From: a virus
Length of the DNA: 64,000 nucleotides
Strand: one strand, 5' to 3'
IMG/VR virus record: IMGVR_UViG_3300042731_008413
Coordinates: 1 to 64,000 of that record
Part shown: piece by piece, positions 40,001-48,913 of the stretch
Layout of the letters: each line of letters opens with the position of its first letter
Position numbering within the stretch: the stretch's first letter is position 1
The notes under the pieces: generated by a model
Told to the model about the DNA's origin: nothing
What the model saw: the letters and a program-made list of their open reading frames with translations, nothing else
Database searches by the model: none
Translations under genes and position numbers: made by a program

Positions 40001-40119
40001 AGCGAATCAGGCTAGAACTCAATGCTCAGGAGACTCGTAGGCTGATGGAAGAGGGGGTGGCTGATGGGATGGCAGAGGTTGCCAGGTATGTCAAGAAGTC
40101 CAGCCCGAAACGGAAATAG
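37057..40119 (+). CDS. Tail tape measure protein
   Basis: 1020 residues, the longest structural gene. Helical throughout, with hydrophobic stretches (FRGLGGGILGALNPLRLF-like; LVLPVTILLAEIYLG), a long charged coiled coil (AAKEVEKARDRLKLFD; EIMRAEQEEKRRKAALDAAK) and repeated Ala/Gly-rich parts. It sets tail length and helps eject DNA; one residue spans about 0.15 nm, suggesting a tail of about 150 nm. Starts at the previous stop (TAATG). Confidence 0.88.
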   Translation: MEPKQILIRVLTKFEDAGVQAAKKVVADTANQINRAGKAAAKSSVDFKRLGASIRGVVSGFKGLGGGILGALNPLRLFDNIFGRVTIGLATWEAWRRVKAGFEAIADATVNANAKMQVAFGAFTAFSGGSEESANQFIGILKQLSIETGVAFDTLLDNAKALPTKVGQNFQAFEEIAKTAIALGFLDPAQGVEGAFFALRNALEGGAQGLRSLIQRFEIGTVREFNAALDETGDVLSALQLMLKRTGLDVDTFIESQRNTYPVVIQSIQSILKELLRISTSQVFQLITDDLVRMRNWLQDNQAALEAVARVVSEKMVVAFGMLKQFIRDIILGGRQLTAGNVFQAIIDGINGIIEVIEKAVKGLIQFFTLLANLVSGLLGGGQIETAVSESVTQTGTATAKAIESSTKKVKAAGKELKDTVEDVVETIIEVPAMSTAKITSALTAVTEGGKETIKRYVSGLVEGLDAAGVEKVRDAILNNIIDLERQQLDQEKSVKRIEDWVDAAAKEVEKARDRLKLFDLNTADIPERFTRARRRQLELEIMRAEQEEKRRKAALDAAKEQLAVTKDILKAQRQVLSELESSLKDTEGAGGGIFTGFVPPTTDLEGYQAQVESLIGSFRDRLQPTFTRLREDFEKLGQLLRGLFGAESTGRLTEFFEAGQKIRQAVADISSFLGGLIEKTDALFSSLFSGWDSLDPGLRKFLLVILGITAIKNIGSIAAAIKLVWSFGGVLAQLGGATATGLIAALFGTGGASVAALVLPVTILLAEIYLGRHELSKWFTGERPQQLIVSLKVIGAEILNEILALFGQEPISIEVDGQEVTPQRGLGNVLSGISEAVGGTLADLAESLGVDSVIEKLTGAEPEIRQAAKDGMATPIIQTAEDVNRELVGNSIFPDMISRIIYLFTTLPGRLQPQLQSLRLLVIGEMALLRNQWIMDWQAMAQATVDAVNQINAAQMQIQTTAANSTASSASAPATPLTPIERIRLELNAQETRRLMEEGVADGMAEVARYVKKSSPKRK

Positions 40120-40121
40120 CC

Positions 40122-40538
40122 ATGCCAACTAATCTAGGGCGACCAACCAGCACTCAGATAGGCTTGACTTATGATGCACTAGCCGATGTCAAGGTGGAGC
40201 CGTTTGTGGAGTTCATGACCGGCTCTAATCCCGAGCGAACTGTATGTGGGGGTAGCCGGTGGCAGGGGTCTCCGAAGTGCAGGTGGACGTTTCCGAATAT
40301 GCGTTTGACCGGCGAGGAGTTCTACCAGTTTGCCGGGCTGGTTGGGGATAATCCATCGGTCAGTGTTTATATCACTACTTCTACTCAGAAGATGAATTTG
40401 GAAACGTATACTCCGCTTTACGTCACCTATCAAGGGATTCTGATCTGGCCCGAATCTGATGTGGTGATGACAAAGTATAATGAATGGGAGTTCCCTGATG
40501 AGGGGCTGCTGTTTACGAATTTGACAGGCGTCGATTGA
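40122..40538 (+). CDS. Tail protein (138 aa)
   Basis: Beta-rich protein between tape measure and the large tail protein, with WTFPNMRLTGEEFYQFAGLV and ESDVVMTKYNEWEFPDEGLL. The position suits a distal tail protein or tail-tip adaptor. Family not recognised. Confidence 0.5.
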   Translation: MPTNLGRPTSTQIGLTYDALADVKVEPFVEFMTGSNPERTVCGGSRWQGSPKCRWTFPNMRLTGEEFYQFAGLVGDNPSVSVYITTSTQKMNLETYTPLYVTYQGILIWPESDVVMTKYNEWEFPDEGLLFTNLTGVD

Positions 40539-40549
40539 AAGAATGATTT

Positions 40550-43279
40550 ATGCCCGAAGTGTCAACCACAAATTGGAATCGATTACGCTCCAAAGCCCAA
40601 TGGTCCCGATGTGGGATGCTGGTATTTCAGGCTCCTATCATTGCCACGGCTACGGTTTCAGGTTCCCCGGCAACCGGAGCTACCACCATCAGCCTCTCAG
40701 GTTATTCCGAAGATGAAACCCCGGACGCTTATTACACTGTAATAGTCGGTTCGTCTGCCGGTAACGATGATGGGGGCAAGGTTAGACTCCGCTCCGTCAA
40801 TGACGGTGGCTCATCTATCAAAGTGGCCGTCAATAATATCGAGTGGCCAGATTACCCCTACGTTTCTATCCTTAAGGAAATTTTGCCCTGGTCGATTTTG
40901 CCTGACCTGGGCAACGACAGGATGGACGCTGACATTGCCTACGATGACGAAAACGAGAATTGGCGACCCCTGGCCCGGATAGGTCCACCCTCCTGGGGCT
41001 ATGTCGATGTAGCCACCAGGTTCCATTCCAAAAGTCTGGCCTGGGATGGTTCGGCCAAGGTATTCAATAGCAATAACGTCGCCAGCCATAGTTGGGCCTT
41101 CCCGAGTGGTAGCCCCTCGTCCAGTTCATCGGAAGGCACCGTAGCCAGCCCTATTGAAGTCACCTGGAACACCAAGACAGGCCACAATCCCAAGTATATC
41201 AAATACACCGTGACCGACGCTAGTGGCTTTACCCACACCCGCTACAATCCTCATTGGGTTATCGAGGATTTTACCACGGACTGTTATTGCGATATCGAGA
41301 TTGAGAGTTGTAGCGGCGACTACAGCGCTGGCACCTGGGATGCCAGGATCAAAGTGCGCTCCAATGCTACCAGTTCAGACTTTCCCTCGGACGCAATGAT
41401 CGTTATCATCGCTGAGGATTATTACAACGGCGAAAAGGTCAGTATTGGCGGCAATTGGGAATTTAGGGAAGATGTGGTGTTTATGGGCTGGATTGTGCGC
41501 GGTACCACCTTTCAGGATGCCGAGACCGGGTACGTTACCTTCGATGTGTCCGGCACTATCGGCAAGGCGGCTCAGCTAACCGACTGGCCGGCCAACCTGG
41601 AATATAAATCAAATCCTTCGGCCTGGAACCAACTCAAGAATATGACCTGCGACTTGGCTGCCATCCACATTCTAACCCAACGCACTACCCTGGATCACAT
41701 CGTAGATATTACCCCAATGCAAGATAGTAAAATCCTGCGATATGTCGATATCCCCGAGACAGACGTAGCCACACAGTTAGATGACTATTGTCTGTCTCCC
41801 CGAGGGGGCAAGGCGTTGTCTGATCGGCAGGGACAAATTTACTTCAGCCGAAATCCTAACCTCAGACCATTGTCTGAACGAACTTCGATCACGGAGATCG
41901 GTGAATTCGATTTGGATGATCTGCGCTCTGACCCCGGCCTGGAACTGGCCATCGAAGAGCAGGAACCCCAGGTGGCTCAGGTGGATTTCATTGGTTTTAC
42001 TTATGACGGTAATGACGTGACTCCTCTGTACTCCCTGGCCCCTGAATGGCAATTCCATACAGGTCGAGTAGAGAAAGTGGATGGAGTTCGGGCGGACAGC
42101 CAATCGGAGGCCAATACTCTGGCCGGGATGTATCTGGCCAATTTCAACAACATCTGGACCCAGGTCAGATGCCCCTTCTTCAATTATCGCATATTCGATA
42201 TTGCCCCAGAGCATTATGCTACGTTGTCTCTGGCGGCGACTGATACCGAACGAGGTATCGTTTGGAGTTCACAAAAGCTGCTGGCCCGGTCAGTAGACAT
42301 CACGTATAGTTCCGAGGATGAATCCATCGAAGTCGAGGTCATTTTTGAAAAAGACAGCTTTGGTCCTCCGGGAGTGGGGGGCGGCTATTCCAAGGAGCCA
42401 CCACGCCGGTCGTCATCCCCTGCCCCTGCCCCGGAAATCGAGGCTCCGGCTTTGGCCACCTGGTCCAGCTTTTACATTCGTAAGGGTGGGGATGCACAAT
42501 GGAATGAGCGGGGTGATAGGGGGGTGTTTAACGGCGGTTGTGTGGACCCCTGGTGGTTCACCGACAGCAAGGCTAATTCGACCGATCCTGACAAAGCTAT
42601 CGTTTATGGGTGTGGGGATGATGGAGTATTGCAACGTAGCACTAATGCCGGCCAGACCTGGAGTGACGTTACCTTAATCGCCCCCCCTGATACCTGGACC
42701 GATACTCCGGCTCCTACTATTGATGACATCGATTTGGTGTGGGTCGAAGGTGATTATTTCCAGAACGGTCGATTCTACGTATTGGCCTCCTGGCAAAACG
42801 ACAGCGATCAGTGGCGAGGGTGGATTTGCATCACCGATGATGACTTTCAGAGCTATACATGGTATGCTTTATATGATGACGGGGGGGCTTTACCGGATGA
42901 GGTCCGCCCGTTAGGGGTTGAGGCCAACAAAGAGAACGTGTTGGTTACAGTCTGGACCGATGATATTTTGCAGTTGCAATTGTGGGACCCCCTGCCATTC
43001 GCTTATGGGGGCGAGCATGACCTGGGGAGTGCTTTGACAGCCGAAGTACCCGGTACTTACACGGCCTATCCCAAGATTGTATTGGATGATCCCCAGGTAT
43101 GGTTTGTGTTTGGTCGGATGCAGGGACCACAGGGACTAAGTGATCCCAGTCATATTATCAAGTATAATGGCAGTTGGTCCGAGGTGGAGTCGAGTTGGAC
43201 TACATCTATTTGCGGATCGTTTGATACGGTTAAGCTCGATGACGGGCGAAGGGAGTATTATGCAGTCAGAAACATTTAA
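40550..43279 (+). CDS. Large tail-tip protein with a C-terminal BNR-type beta-propeller
   Basis: 909 residues. The first about 600 are beta-rich and typical of tail-tip/baseplate proteins; a Pro-rich linker (SKEPPRRSSSPAPAPEIE) leads to a C-terminal domain with a BNR/sialidase-type repeat (VLQRSTNAGQTWSDVTLI), which may bind or cut a surface glycan. A dyad operator copy lies in its coding sequence at 40730. Confidence 0.6.
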   Translation: MPEVSTTNWNRLRSKAQWSRCGMLVFQAPIIATATVSGSPATGATTISLSGYSEDETPDAYYTVIVGSSAGNDDGGKVRLRSVNDGGSSIKVAVNNIEWPDYPYVSILKEILPWSILPDLGNDRMDADIAYDDENENWRPLARIGPPSWGYVDVATRFHSKSLAWDGSAKVFNSNNVASHSWAFPSGSPSSSSSEGTVASPIEVTWNTKTGHNPKYIKYTVTDASGFTHTRYNPHWVIEDFTTDCYCDIEIESCSGDYSAGTWDARIKVRSNATSSDFPSDAMIVIIAEDYYNGEKVSIGGNWEFREDVVFMGWIVRGTTFQDAETGYVTFDVSGTIGKAAQLTDWPANLEYKSNPSAWNQLKNMTCDLAAIHILTQRTTLDHIVDITPMQDSKILRYVDIPETDVATQLDDYCLSPRGGKALSDRQGQIYFSRNPNLRPLSERTSITEIGEFDLDDLRSDPGLELAIEEQEPQVAQVDFIGFTYDGNDVTPLYSLAPEWQFHTGRVEKVDGVRADSQSEANTLAGMYLANFNNIWTQVRCPFFNYRIFDIAPEHYATLSLAATDTERGIVWSSQKLLARSVDITYSSEDESIEVEVIFEKDSFGPPGVGGGYSKEPPRRSSSPAPAPEIEAPALATWSSFYIRKGGDAQWNERGDRGVFNGGCVDPWWFTDSKANSTDPDKAIVYGCGDDGVLQRSTNAGQTWSDVTLIAPPDTWTDTPAPTIDDIDLVWVEGDYFQNGRFYVLASWQNDSDQWRGWICITDDDFQSYTWYALYDDGGALPDEVRPLGVEANKENVLVTVWTDDILQLQLWDPLPFAYGGEHDLGSALTAEVPGTYTAYPKIVLDDPQVWFVFGRMQGPQGLSDPSHIIKYNGSWSEVESSWTTSICGSFDTVKLDDGRREYYAVRNI
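40730..40744. promoter_or_regulatory. Dyad operator site 6 (TATTACACTGTAATA), inside a gene
   Basis: Full consensus match within the tail-tip coding sequence, where it encodes Y-Y-T-V-I. It could act as a roadblock or auxiliary operator, or be coincidental. Confidence 0.4.
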
Positions 43280-43970
43280 GGGCCAGTCGTTGGTGGAGAT
43301 GGCTATCGTTACCCCTCTTTTAATTTTTTTGTTCTTGGGGGTGTTTGAGGTTGGATATGTGATCCGATCTTATATGATACTGGATAACGCGGTCAGGGAG
43401 GCAGCCAGGTTTGCCAGCAAACCATCCAATACCAATATTGATGGATTGACCGTGGAGGAAATTGGATATCATAGTGTAATAAGCCATACGCTGGCCACAA
43501 TGTCGGATCAGATTCCGGTGGATTTTGAGGAAAATGGTGTTATTGTCATCTCGTTTTATGATGTGCCGGCTCAATTTCCTTGTGATCCAGAATTACGAGG
43601 TGAACCAATTGGAAATGACATGTGGCCTAACTGTGATTGTAATTTAGCTGTGCTCAATCCCTATAAACCAATTATGGTCGATCACCCAGGGTATTCTTCC
43701 AGACTGACATTCTCGAAGCCGTTATCTGTAGCTGGCCGAATCGATACATTTGATATGGCTGAACGATTGGGGCGCGAACAGTTAAAACAAATGTGTGCTT
43801 TGGGGAAAAGCGACGAACAAGCTGCGCTAACGATTCATCAGATAGTAATAGTTGAGGTCTGGTATGACCATTATCAATTATTTGGTTTTCCATTGCTTTC
43901 CAATCCGTTTACCGATCCAATTGAGTTGTATAGCCGGGCGGTAATGCGATATATTAAGGATAGAGAATAA
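43260..43970 (+). CDS. TadE-like pilus assembly protein in the tail module
   Basis: 236 residues from ATG 43260, preceded by GGGAG. GQSLVEMAIVTPLLIFLFLG and the following VIRSYMILDNAVREAARFAS form the TadE signature: a Gly-x4-Glu cleavage-like motif, a hydrophobic helix and the AxREAAR segment. TadE proteins are pilin-like subunits of type IVc (Tad) systems. The rest is a soluble extracytoplasmic domain. The longer frame from 43140 only overlaps the tail gene. Confidence 0.65.
   Translation: MQSETFKGQSLVEMAIVTPLLIFLFLGVFEVGYVIRSYMILDNAVREAARFASKPSNTNIDGLTVEEIGYHSVISHTLATMSDQIPVDFEENGVIVISFYDVPAQFPCDPELRGEPIGNDMWPNCDCNLAVLNPYKPIMVDHPGYSSRLTFSKPLSVAGRIDTFDMAERLGREQLKQMCALGKSDEQAALTIHQIVIVEVWYDHYQLFGFPLLSNPFTDPIELYSRAVMRYIKDRE
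43467..43481. promoter_or_regulatory. Dyad operator site 7 (TATCATAGTGTAATA), inside a gene
   Basis: One mismatch to the consensus, within the TadE-like gene. The weakest of the set. Confidence 0.3.
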
Positions 43971-45436
43971 TGACTTTATCCGTGTTAGACACAGATTCGG
44001 ACGGTTTTGGCCCGGCAGCCAGATGTGCCGGCCCTGAATACGGGTCTGATTATTTTATCTGTTATACCAGTGGCAATGCTCGTATCGCTCAAGTTGACAC
44101 CGAGGCCGAGACGATCACGATGTTGGGGGCCGGAAATACCGATGTGGTTAGCGAAACCATCTCTGAGGACGGCGGGGTATCGCTAATACCTGGCACAGAT
44201 TATGGTTTGATTGCATACGAGGTTGATGGCCTTCCTTGTTGCGATACCGATTGTACTATTTATGCCAAGATTATAGAGCCTGCCACTAGCGGCACGACAG
44301 TTCAGGCTCACACGGCTGATTCTGAAGATTTCTCATATTACGATGGGGGTGGACAAACAGCTTTTGCCAATGCTCCTTCTTCTTCAATTGTTGAAATATT
44401 TGTGCAAGCCCTGAGCGACACTCTGGGCTTGATCGTATGGAGTATTACAAGCACGCCACCATCAGAAAAATATGGAATGTATGCCGTGGTGGACATATCC
44501 GGCACCACAGTTACGGTCAACACGCCCGGTTACATTGTTGAATTGAGTGAATTTGAAGATACTCATACTTGGGGCTACGTACCATTGGCCATGAAAAGGA
44601 TTTCTGACACAGAAGCATTATTAATATATCGGATGAGTCCAGATGATAATGATGATGAGGTATGGATTGCCAAGATAACCGTGTCAGGTAGTACTGTGTC
44701 ATTAAGCAATCAGACCTTGATTCATCAAGAGCCGGATGTATCAACGGCTGGACTTGATGCGTTTACCTGTCAGGATAGCTGTATTGGGGTTAATCCCAAC
44801 GCCGGTGAGTATCTGGCCGCTATTTATAACACGGCTGGTTATGGCGAATCTTGGTGGTTTAGGACTGATGATGATGCCTCAGTAGGGGCTTTAACCCATA
44901 AAGATGAATATCCTTATCCTTGCCCAAGCGCGCCAATGGCTGACAATCAGTTTCTTACTGCTACTAAAGATGAAAACGGTACAAATGATCTTGAAGTTCA
45001 AGTAGCCACAATCGAAAGTGACGATTCTATCACCTTGGAATCTAGTCCCAGCCCTATCACTTTAACTGGTGTATCAACCATTCCAAGGGATGTTTATGTT
45101 GTCGGGGCTGGCTATTCTGTGGTTTTTGGCAATACTGAGGCGTTCTTAATAGGGGGGGTGGAGATCACAGAGGCACCAGATATAGAGCCATCCGTAGATT
45201 ATGATGAGTTTTATTACGGCATTGAATCTCTTGATAAAATGTGTGATTTGTCCTTCGGGGTCAAGCCCAAAGGAATGGCCATCAACCCAGACACCAAGGA
45301 TGTGGTAGTAGTTTCCGACACAGCCCAGGCCACGATGTCAGAACGTATGCTCAAGGATGAGAGTTACGCCACGGCCAATGATTTTAGTGATGGATTGGGA
45401 ATCGATGAGGATATAGACGCGGTGGAGTATATCTGA
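43970..45436 (+). CDS. Putative tail fibre/propeller protein
   Basis: 488 residues, starting on the last base of the TadE-like gene stop. Beta-rich, Ser/Thr/Asp-rich, with repeated D-T-x-x-G/L-I-x-Y blades (PGTDYGLIAYEVDGLPCCDT; SDTLGLIVWSITSTPPSEKY), suggesting a beta-propeller that contacts the host. No enzymatic motif. Confidence 0.5.
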   Translation: MTLSVLDTDSDGFGPAARCAGPEYGSDYFICYTSGNARIAQVDTEAETITMLGAGNTDVVSETISEDGGVSLIPGTDYGLIAYEVDGLPCCDTDCTIYAKIIEPATSGTTVQAHTADSEDFSYYDGGGQTAFANAPSSSIVEIFVQALSDTLGLIVWSITSTPPSEKYGMYAVVDISGTTVTVNTPGYIVELSEFEDTHTWGYVPLAMKRISDTEALLIYRMSPDDNDDEVWIAKITVSGSTVSLSNQTLIHQEPDVSTAGLDAFTCQDSCIGVNPNAGEYLAAIYNTAGYGESWWFRTDDDASVGALTHKDEYPYPCPSAPMADNQFLTATKDENGTNDLEVQVATIESDDSITLESSPSPITLTGVSTIPRDVYVVGAGYSVVFGNTEAFLIGGVEITEAPDIEPSVDYDEFYYGIESLDKMCDLSFGVKPKGMAINPDTKDVVVVSDTAQATMSERMLKDESYATANDFSDGLGIDEDIDAVEYI

Positions 45437-45437
45437 T

Positions 45438-47696
45438 ATGGCTCGTCAATCACCCAAGATGAAGCAAGCCATCCGGTTATGGCAATCGCTTCAGGATGAG
45501 AAGCAAAACAGAATTCAGCGCCAAAGAGGTATTCTGGGCAATGGGACCGGTATTGTTCGAGTGCCTGATCGTCCCGATCTGGTCTATATGCGTCTCAATG
45601 CGGATTCTACCCGCGTCTGGAAGGTGGTCAACGATCAGGTGGCTGACACTGATGGCCTCCCGGTCATTGCCGAAAAACATCCTGACACCGACTTCTGGGA
45701 AGTCATCGATGTAGACAAAGAGGCATTAATTTCTTCCGGCACCGGCTTTACCGGCATTCCCTACCGAAAAACCCACGGCGAAACCCACGAATGGCCGGAT
45801 GGATCACCTGGCATCGACGCGGTGAATGTCTATCGCCGGTCGCTGGTCGATCTTCGCACCGAGCCGGTCTACGAAAATTATTCCCTGAACGTCTACGTCA
45901 GGCCATTGGTTTACTCATATCAGGGTACAATCAAGCGCTACAAAGGTACTCAGCCCTATCTTAGCCTGTCTTCTTACGTCCCCCAGACAGGCATCCGATC
46001 CATTCTGACCTATCTGGATATTCGGACCAATTATTTTTGGGCTTCTCCCGGACCACCGACCTCATATTACGTTGGCAACACCCCTACTGAGCCGAATGTG
46101 CCCTGGTATGCCAAACCATCGGCTCTGGTGACATTGCGGGAATCCCAGAATATCATCACCGAGGCGGACATTGAGGATATTCGAGATGTCATTGATGATG
46201 AGGGTATCCATCATAATCTGACAGCCAGCCGTGCCCCGACAATAAATGATGATGCCTTGAGCGGGTATTCAGAAGGGTCGTTTTGGTTGTTTGGGACTAC
46301 GCTGTACGCGTGTTCTAATCCGGCGATTGGGGCGGCGGTGTGGGGGCAGGTAAATGGGGGTGGTAATGCCTGGCCTCTTGACGATCAACTACTTGATGAA
46401 GATGCTACAGAGTATGCAAATATCTTAGCATTGATAACTGCCTTGAATACGGGCGGGAAGAGTAACGGCTACCTGGGGCCAGGCTTTTTTACGTATTCTT
46501 CAGCAGACATTTCCTGGTTTAACGGAAATACGGCTCTTGTTGGGGTAACGAGACGCCGAAGCCGGATTGAGTTCGATGCCGGCCATAGTCTGCTACTTGG
46601 CGCGGGCGTAGAAATAAAGGCGTTGGGGATATCCTCAACTGGAGGGAGTGGGGATACCGGATGTATAGAGATTGGCAACAATGTAAGCTCTGTTTTTCTC
46701 AAATTATTGTATTTAACTACCACGGCTCCATCGGGAAACGATGCCTATGCTCTCAAGGTGGGCACAAATAACATCGGGCATCATTTTATCGATCTCGAAT
46801 GTCTTGCCAGTGCGTCCGGCGGTGGTACTGCATATGCCTTATATATAGACACAGGATGTTCCGCTATTATTGTGGAGGGTGGATATTATCAGGGAGATGT
46901 TACTATCGCCGGGGCCAGTGGCGTCAGTCTTTTGGGTCCGATAATTACTGGGACGGTTTCTTTTTCATCTGCTACAAATGGATGGTATATCGATTCGAGT
47001 GATGACCTTCATTTTGTAAAAGGTGGGTCAGACATCGCTGTTATTGATAGCGATGGGATAACACTGCCTGAGAGCGGCGATGACATTTATATCGCCGGTG
47101 ATGAGGCAGGAGTAAAAGAGCGCAATACTGATTTTGGCGTAACTAGCATTACAGACCACTTTGATAATGACTCTTTCTCCGGGTGGTCGTGGTCAAATTA
47201 TGGTGGTATGATTACGCCCGACAACATTTCAATGACGGCCTATCCTTCTATGGTCCGCATATACAATAGCTCCGGGGGGAAATGGTTTGCCTATCAGTCA
47301 TATTCATCGGCAGTTCCAAAGGTAAGGCTCACAGCAGGTGAGCAAACTTATATTGGGTTGCGGATAGATGATGGTACGGACAGTAACTACGTGGAAATTT
47401 CAATTCTGCTTAGCGGTGGAGTATATAACATCTACACAACCAAGTCAGTTAGCGGCGTTGTGACCGGCCCAACATTGAGAGCCACTGGTGTACCGGCAGG
47501 ATTTTATATATTAGGCTTTTCCAGAAGCGGTGACAACGTGCAGTCGCTCTATACTCTTAATAGTCTTGCGTTGACCAGATTAGCTGGGGAGACCGTAACA
47601 TCATTTTCACCAGCGAACACTGGGTTTTTTGGCAGCCATAATTCCGGTTCACCAAACGTGGCACACGCTGGTGTGTTTGATTGGATTTTTAAGTGA
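45438..47696 (+). CDS. Tail fibre / receptor-binding protein
   Basis: 752 residues. A helical, basic N terminus (KMKQAIRLWQSLQDEKQNRI) probably attaches to the tail. The middle (about 350-530) has the short repeated strands of a right-handed beta-helix (VEGGYYQGDVTIAGASGVSL), and the C-terminal 180 residues form a lectin-like beta-sandwich (YIGLRIDDGTDSNYVEISIL). Likely binds host glycan. Overlaps the next gene by 4 bp. Confidence 0.6.
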   Translation: MARQSPKMKQAIRLWQSLQDEKQNRIQRQRGILGNGTGIVRVPDRPDLVYMRLNADSTRVWKVVNDQVADTDGLPVIAEKHPDTDFWEVIDVDKEALISSGTGFTGIPYRKTHGETHEWPDGSPGIDAVNVYRRSLVDLRTEPVYENYSLNVYVRPLVYSYQGTIKRYKGTQPYLSLSSYVPQTGIRSILTYLDIRTNYFWASPGPPTSYYVGNTPTEPNVPWYAKPSALVTLRESQNIITEADIEDIRDVIDDEGIHHNLTASRAPTINDDALSGYSEGSFWLFGTTLYACSNPAIGAAVWGQVNGGGNAWPLDDQLLDEDATEYANILALITALNTGGKSNGYLGPGFFTYSSADISWFNGNTALVGVTRRRSRIEFDAGHSLLLGAGVEIKALGISSTGGSGDTGCIEIGNNVSSVFLKLLYLTTTAPSGNDAYALKVGTNNIGHHFIDLECLASASGGGTAYALYIDTGCSAIIVEGGYYQGDVTIAGASGVSLLGPIITGTVSFSSATNGWYIDSSDDLHFVKGGSDIAVIDSDGITLPESGDDIYIAGDEAGVKERNTDFGVTSITDHFDNDSFSGWSWSNYGGMITPDNISMTAYPSMVRIYNSSGGKWFAYQSYSSAVPKVRLTAGEQTYIGLRIDDGTDSNYVEISILLSGGVYNIYTTKSVSGVVTGPTLRATGVPAGFYILGFSRSGDNVQSLYTLNSLALTRLAGETVTSFSPANTGFFGSHNSGSPNVAHAGVFDWIFK

Positions 47697-47896
47697 GGGA
47701 AAATAAAAATGATAAGGATTTGGCGCCTCGATATGAGGATGCCAATATCGCCAACACGATTAATTCTGTGGCCGCGAGCTATTATATGGCGCAAAATTGT
47801 TACGTTGGGGCTTCGATATTTACGAGAATTGATTCGATAAGCGACATTAATATCGGTTGTGTGGTCATGAATTATAAATATTTGTTTAACAAGTGA
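47693..47896 (+). CDS. Small hypothetical protein (67 aa)
   Basis: GTG start overlaps the fibre stop (GTGA). Soluble protein (MRENKNDKDLAPRYEDANIA) of unknown role, in the usual place of fibre-assembly factors. Confidence 0.4.
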   Translation: MRENKNDKDLAPRYEDANIANTINSVAASYYMAQNCYVGASIFTRIDSISDINIGCVVMNYKYLFNK

Positions 47897-47943
47897 ATGA
47901 ACAAAGAGAAGAAGTCAGAAAAATTTATCAATCACTACATTGA
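47893..47943 (+). pseudogene. Truncated duplicate of the gene at 48159
   Basis: From GTG 47893 the frame reads MNEQREEVRKIYQSLH and stops; the gene at 48159 begins MNNQREEIRQIYQSLRDLQ, and the upstream TTTAACAAGTGAAT is also repeated. The first copy lost its remainder. The next 200 bp contain a 7-bp hairpin (ACCCGGC/GCCGGGT, 47952-47969) and a 59-codon ORF in another frame (47897-48076) that is probably chance. Confidence 0.6.
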
Positions 47944-48158
47944 TACTTTCTACCCGGCAATCGCCGGGTGCATGAGTATCCAACGAAGCCAGGCTACGCC
48001 ATATATGGACTCTAAGCGGACGCTGGTCAAAGGCCAGCAGTCTACCGATACGGACCGGACCGCTGCTGCTGCTTAAGGCGCTGGTGTTTACGGCAAGATA
48101 TCTTAATGAGTTAATCCAGTAGAGTGTGGCTACTCAGGGGGGTTAGATTTTTTAACAA

Positions 48159-48641
48159 GTGAATAATCAACGAGAAGAAATCCGTCAAATCTACCAGTCC
48201 TTACGAGACCTGCAAGCCAGAGTTGATGTCCTGGCCTGGATTGCCAGTCGATTCGATAAGGCAGTAGATTTAATTGAGGACTTCGCCAGGGTTGATGACG
48301 TTATTCGGGAACTTAATGAGTATCTGATCGAAGAGTTCGAGCAAGTCAACCAGGCTTTACTGGCCTTGCTGGATTATCTGGAGTGCCAACCGGGTAGTAC
48401 AAAGATACAGACGGGGGAATTAAAGACAAATATTGTGGAATCCAGGTTGGCTTCATTGCGGAGACAATTGACCAGGCACGTATCCAATATCAATTATCTG
48501 GAAGAAGAATCTGCCCATTATGGACCTTCGGTGCCACTCAGTATTACCAATGACCTTATTCGGGAGAGGGATATAGTCAGGGATATCGAGGCAAAAATTA
48601 AGGAATTCGAGGCTATCAAATTGAGTTACGAGGAGGAATAA
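48159..48641 (+). CDS. Coiled-coil protein in the tail region (160 aa)
   Basis: 160 residues from GTG 48159, almost entirely helical and charged, with heptad spacing (IRQIYQSLRDLQARVDVLAW; RDIVRDIEAKIKEFEAIKL). Probably a trimeric structural or assembly protein. A truncated copy of its 5' end lies just upstream. Confidence 0.5.
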   Translation: MNNQREEIRQIYQSLRDLQARVDVLAWIASRFDKAVDLIEDFARVDDVIRELNEYLIEEFEQVNQALLALLDYLECQPGSTKIQTGELKTNIVESRLASLRRQLTRHVSNINYLEEESAHYGPSVPLSITNDLIRERDIVRDIEAKIKEFEAIKLSYEEE

Positions 48642-48644
48642 GCT

Positions 48645-48913
48645 ATGCTATTAAAAGTTATCGAGCAGGGGGCGTTGGGCACCTGATGGAAGAACAAGCC
48701 ACGATGGACGAGGCCGTTCAAGACCTCGCCCAATTGACTACGGTGGCCCAACTGCCGGCCATTGCCTTGAAAGCCGATTCCTAGACCATTGCCGAGGTCC
48801 TGGAAAATGTAGAGATGCCGGCTTTCGAGGAGGCGGTTCAGGAGGTTAGCCACGACCGTCTTATATTTATGTTGGGGGCGATTGAGAGGGTGGTGGGGAG
48901 GAAGCGGGCCTAA
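48645..48913 (+). pseudogene. Small ORF pair with an in-frame amber codon
   Basis: A 13-codon ORF (48645-48686) with a GAGGAG ribosome site overlaps a second ATG at 48686. From there the frame reads MEEQATMDEAVQDLAQL..., meets TAG at 48782-48784 (codon 33) and continues protein-like (TIAEVLENVEMPAFEEAVQE) to TAA at 48911. Either a recent nonsense mutation or amber readthrough. Its end overlaps the convergent minus-strand gene by 47 bp. Confidence 0.4.
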
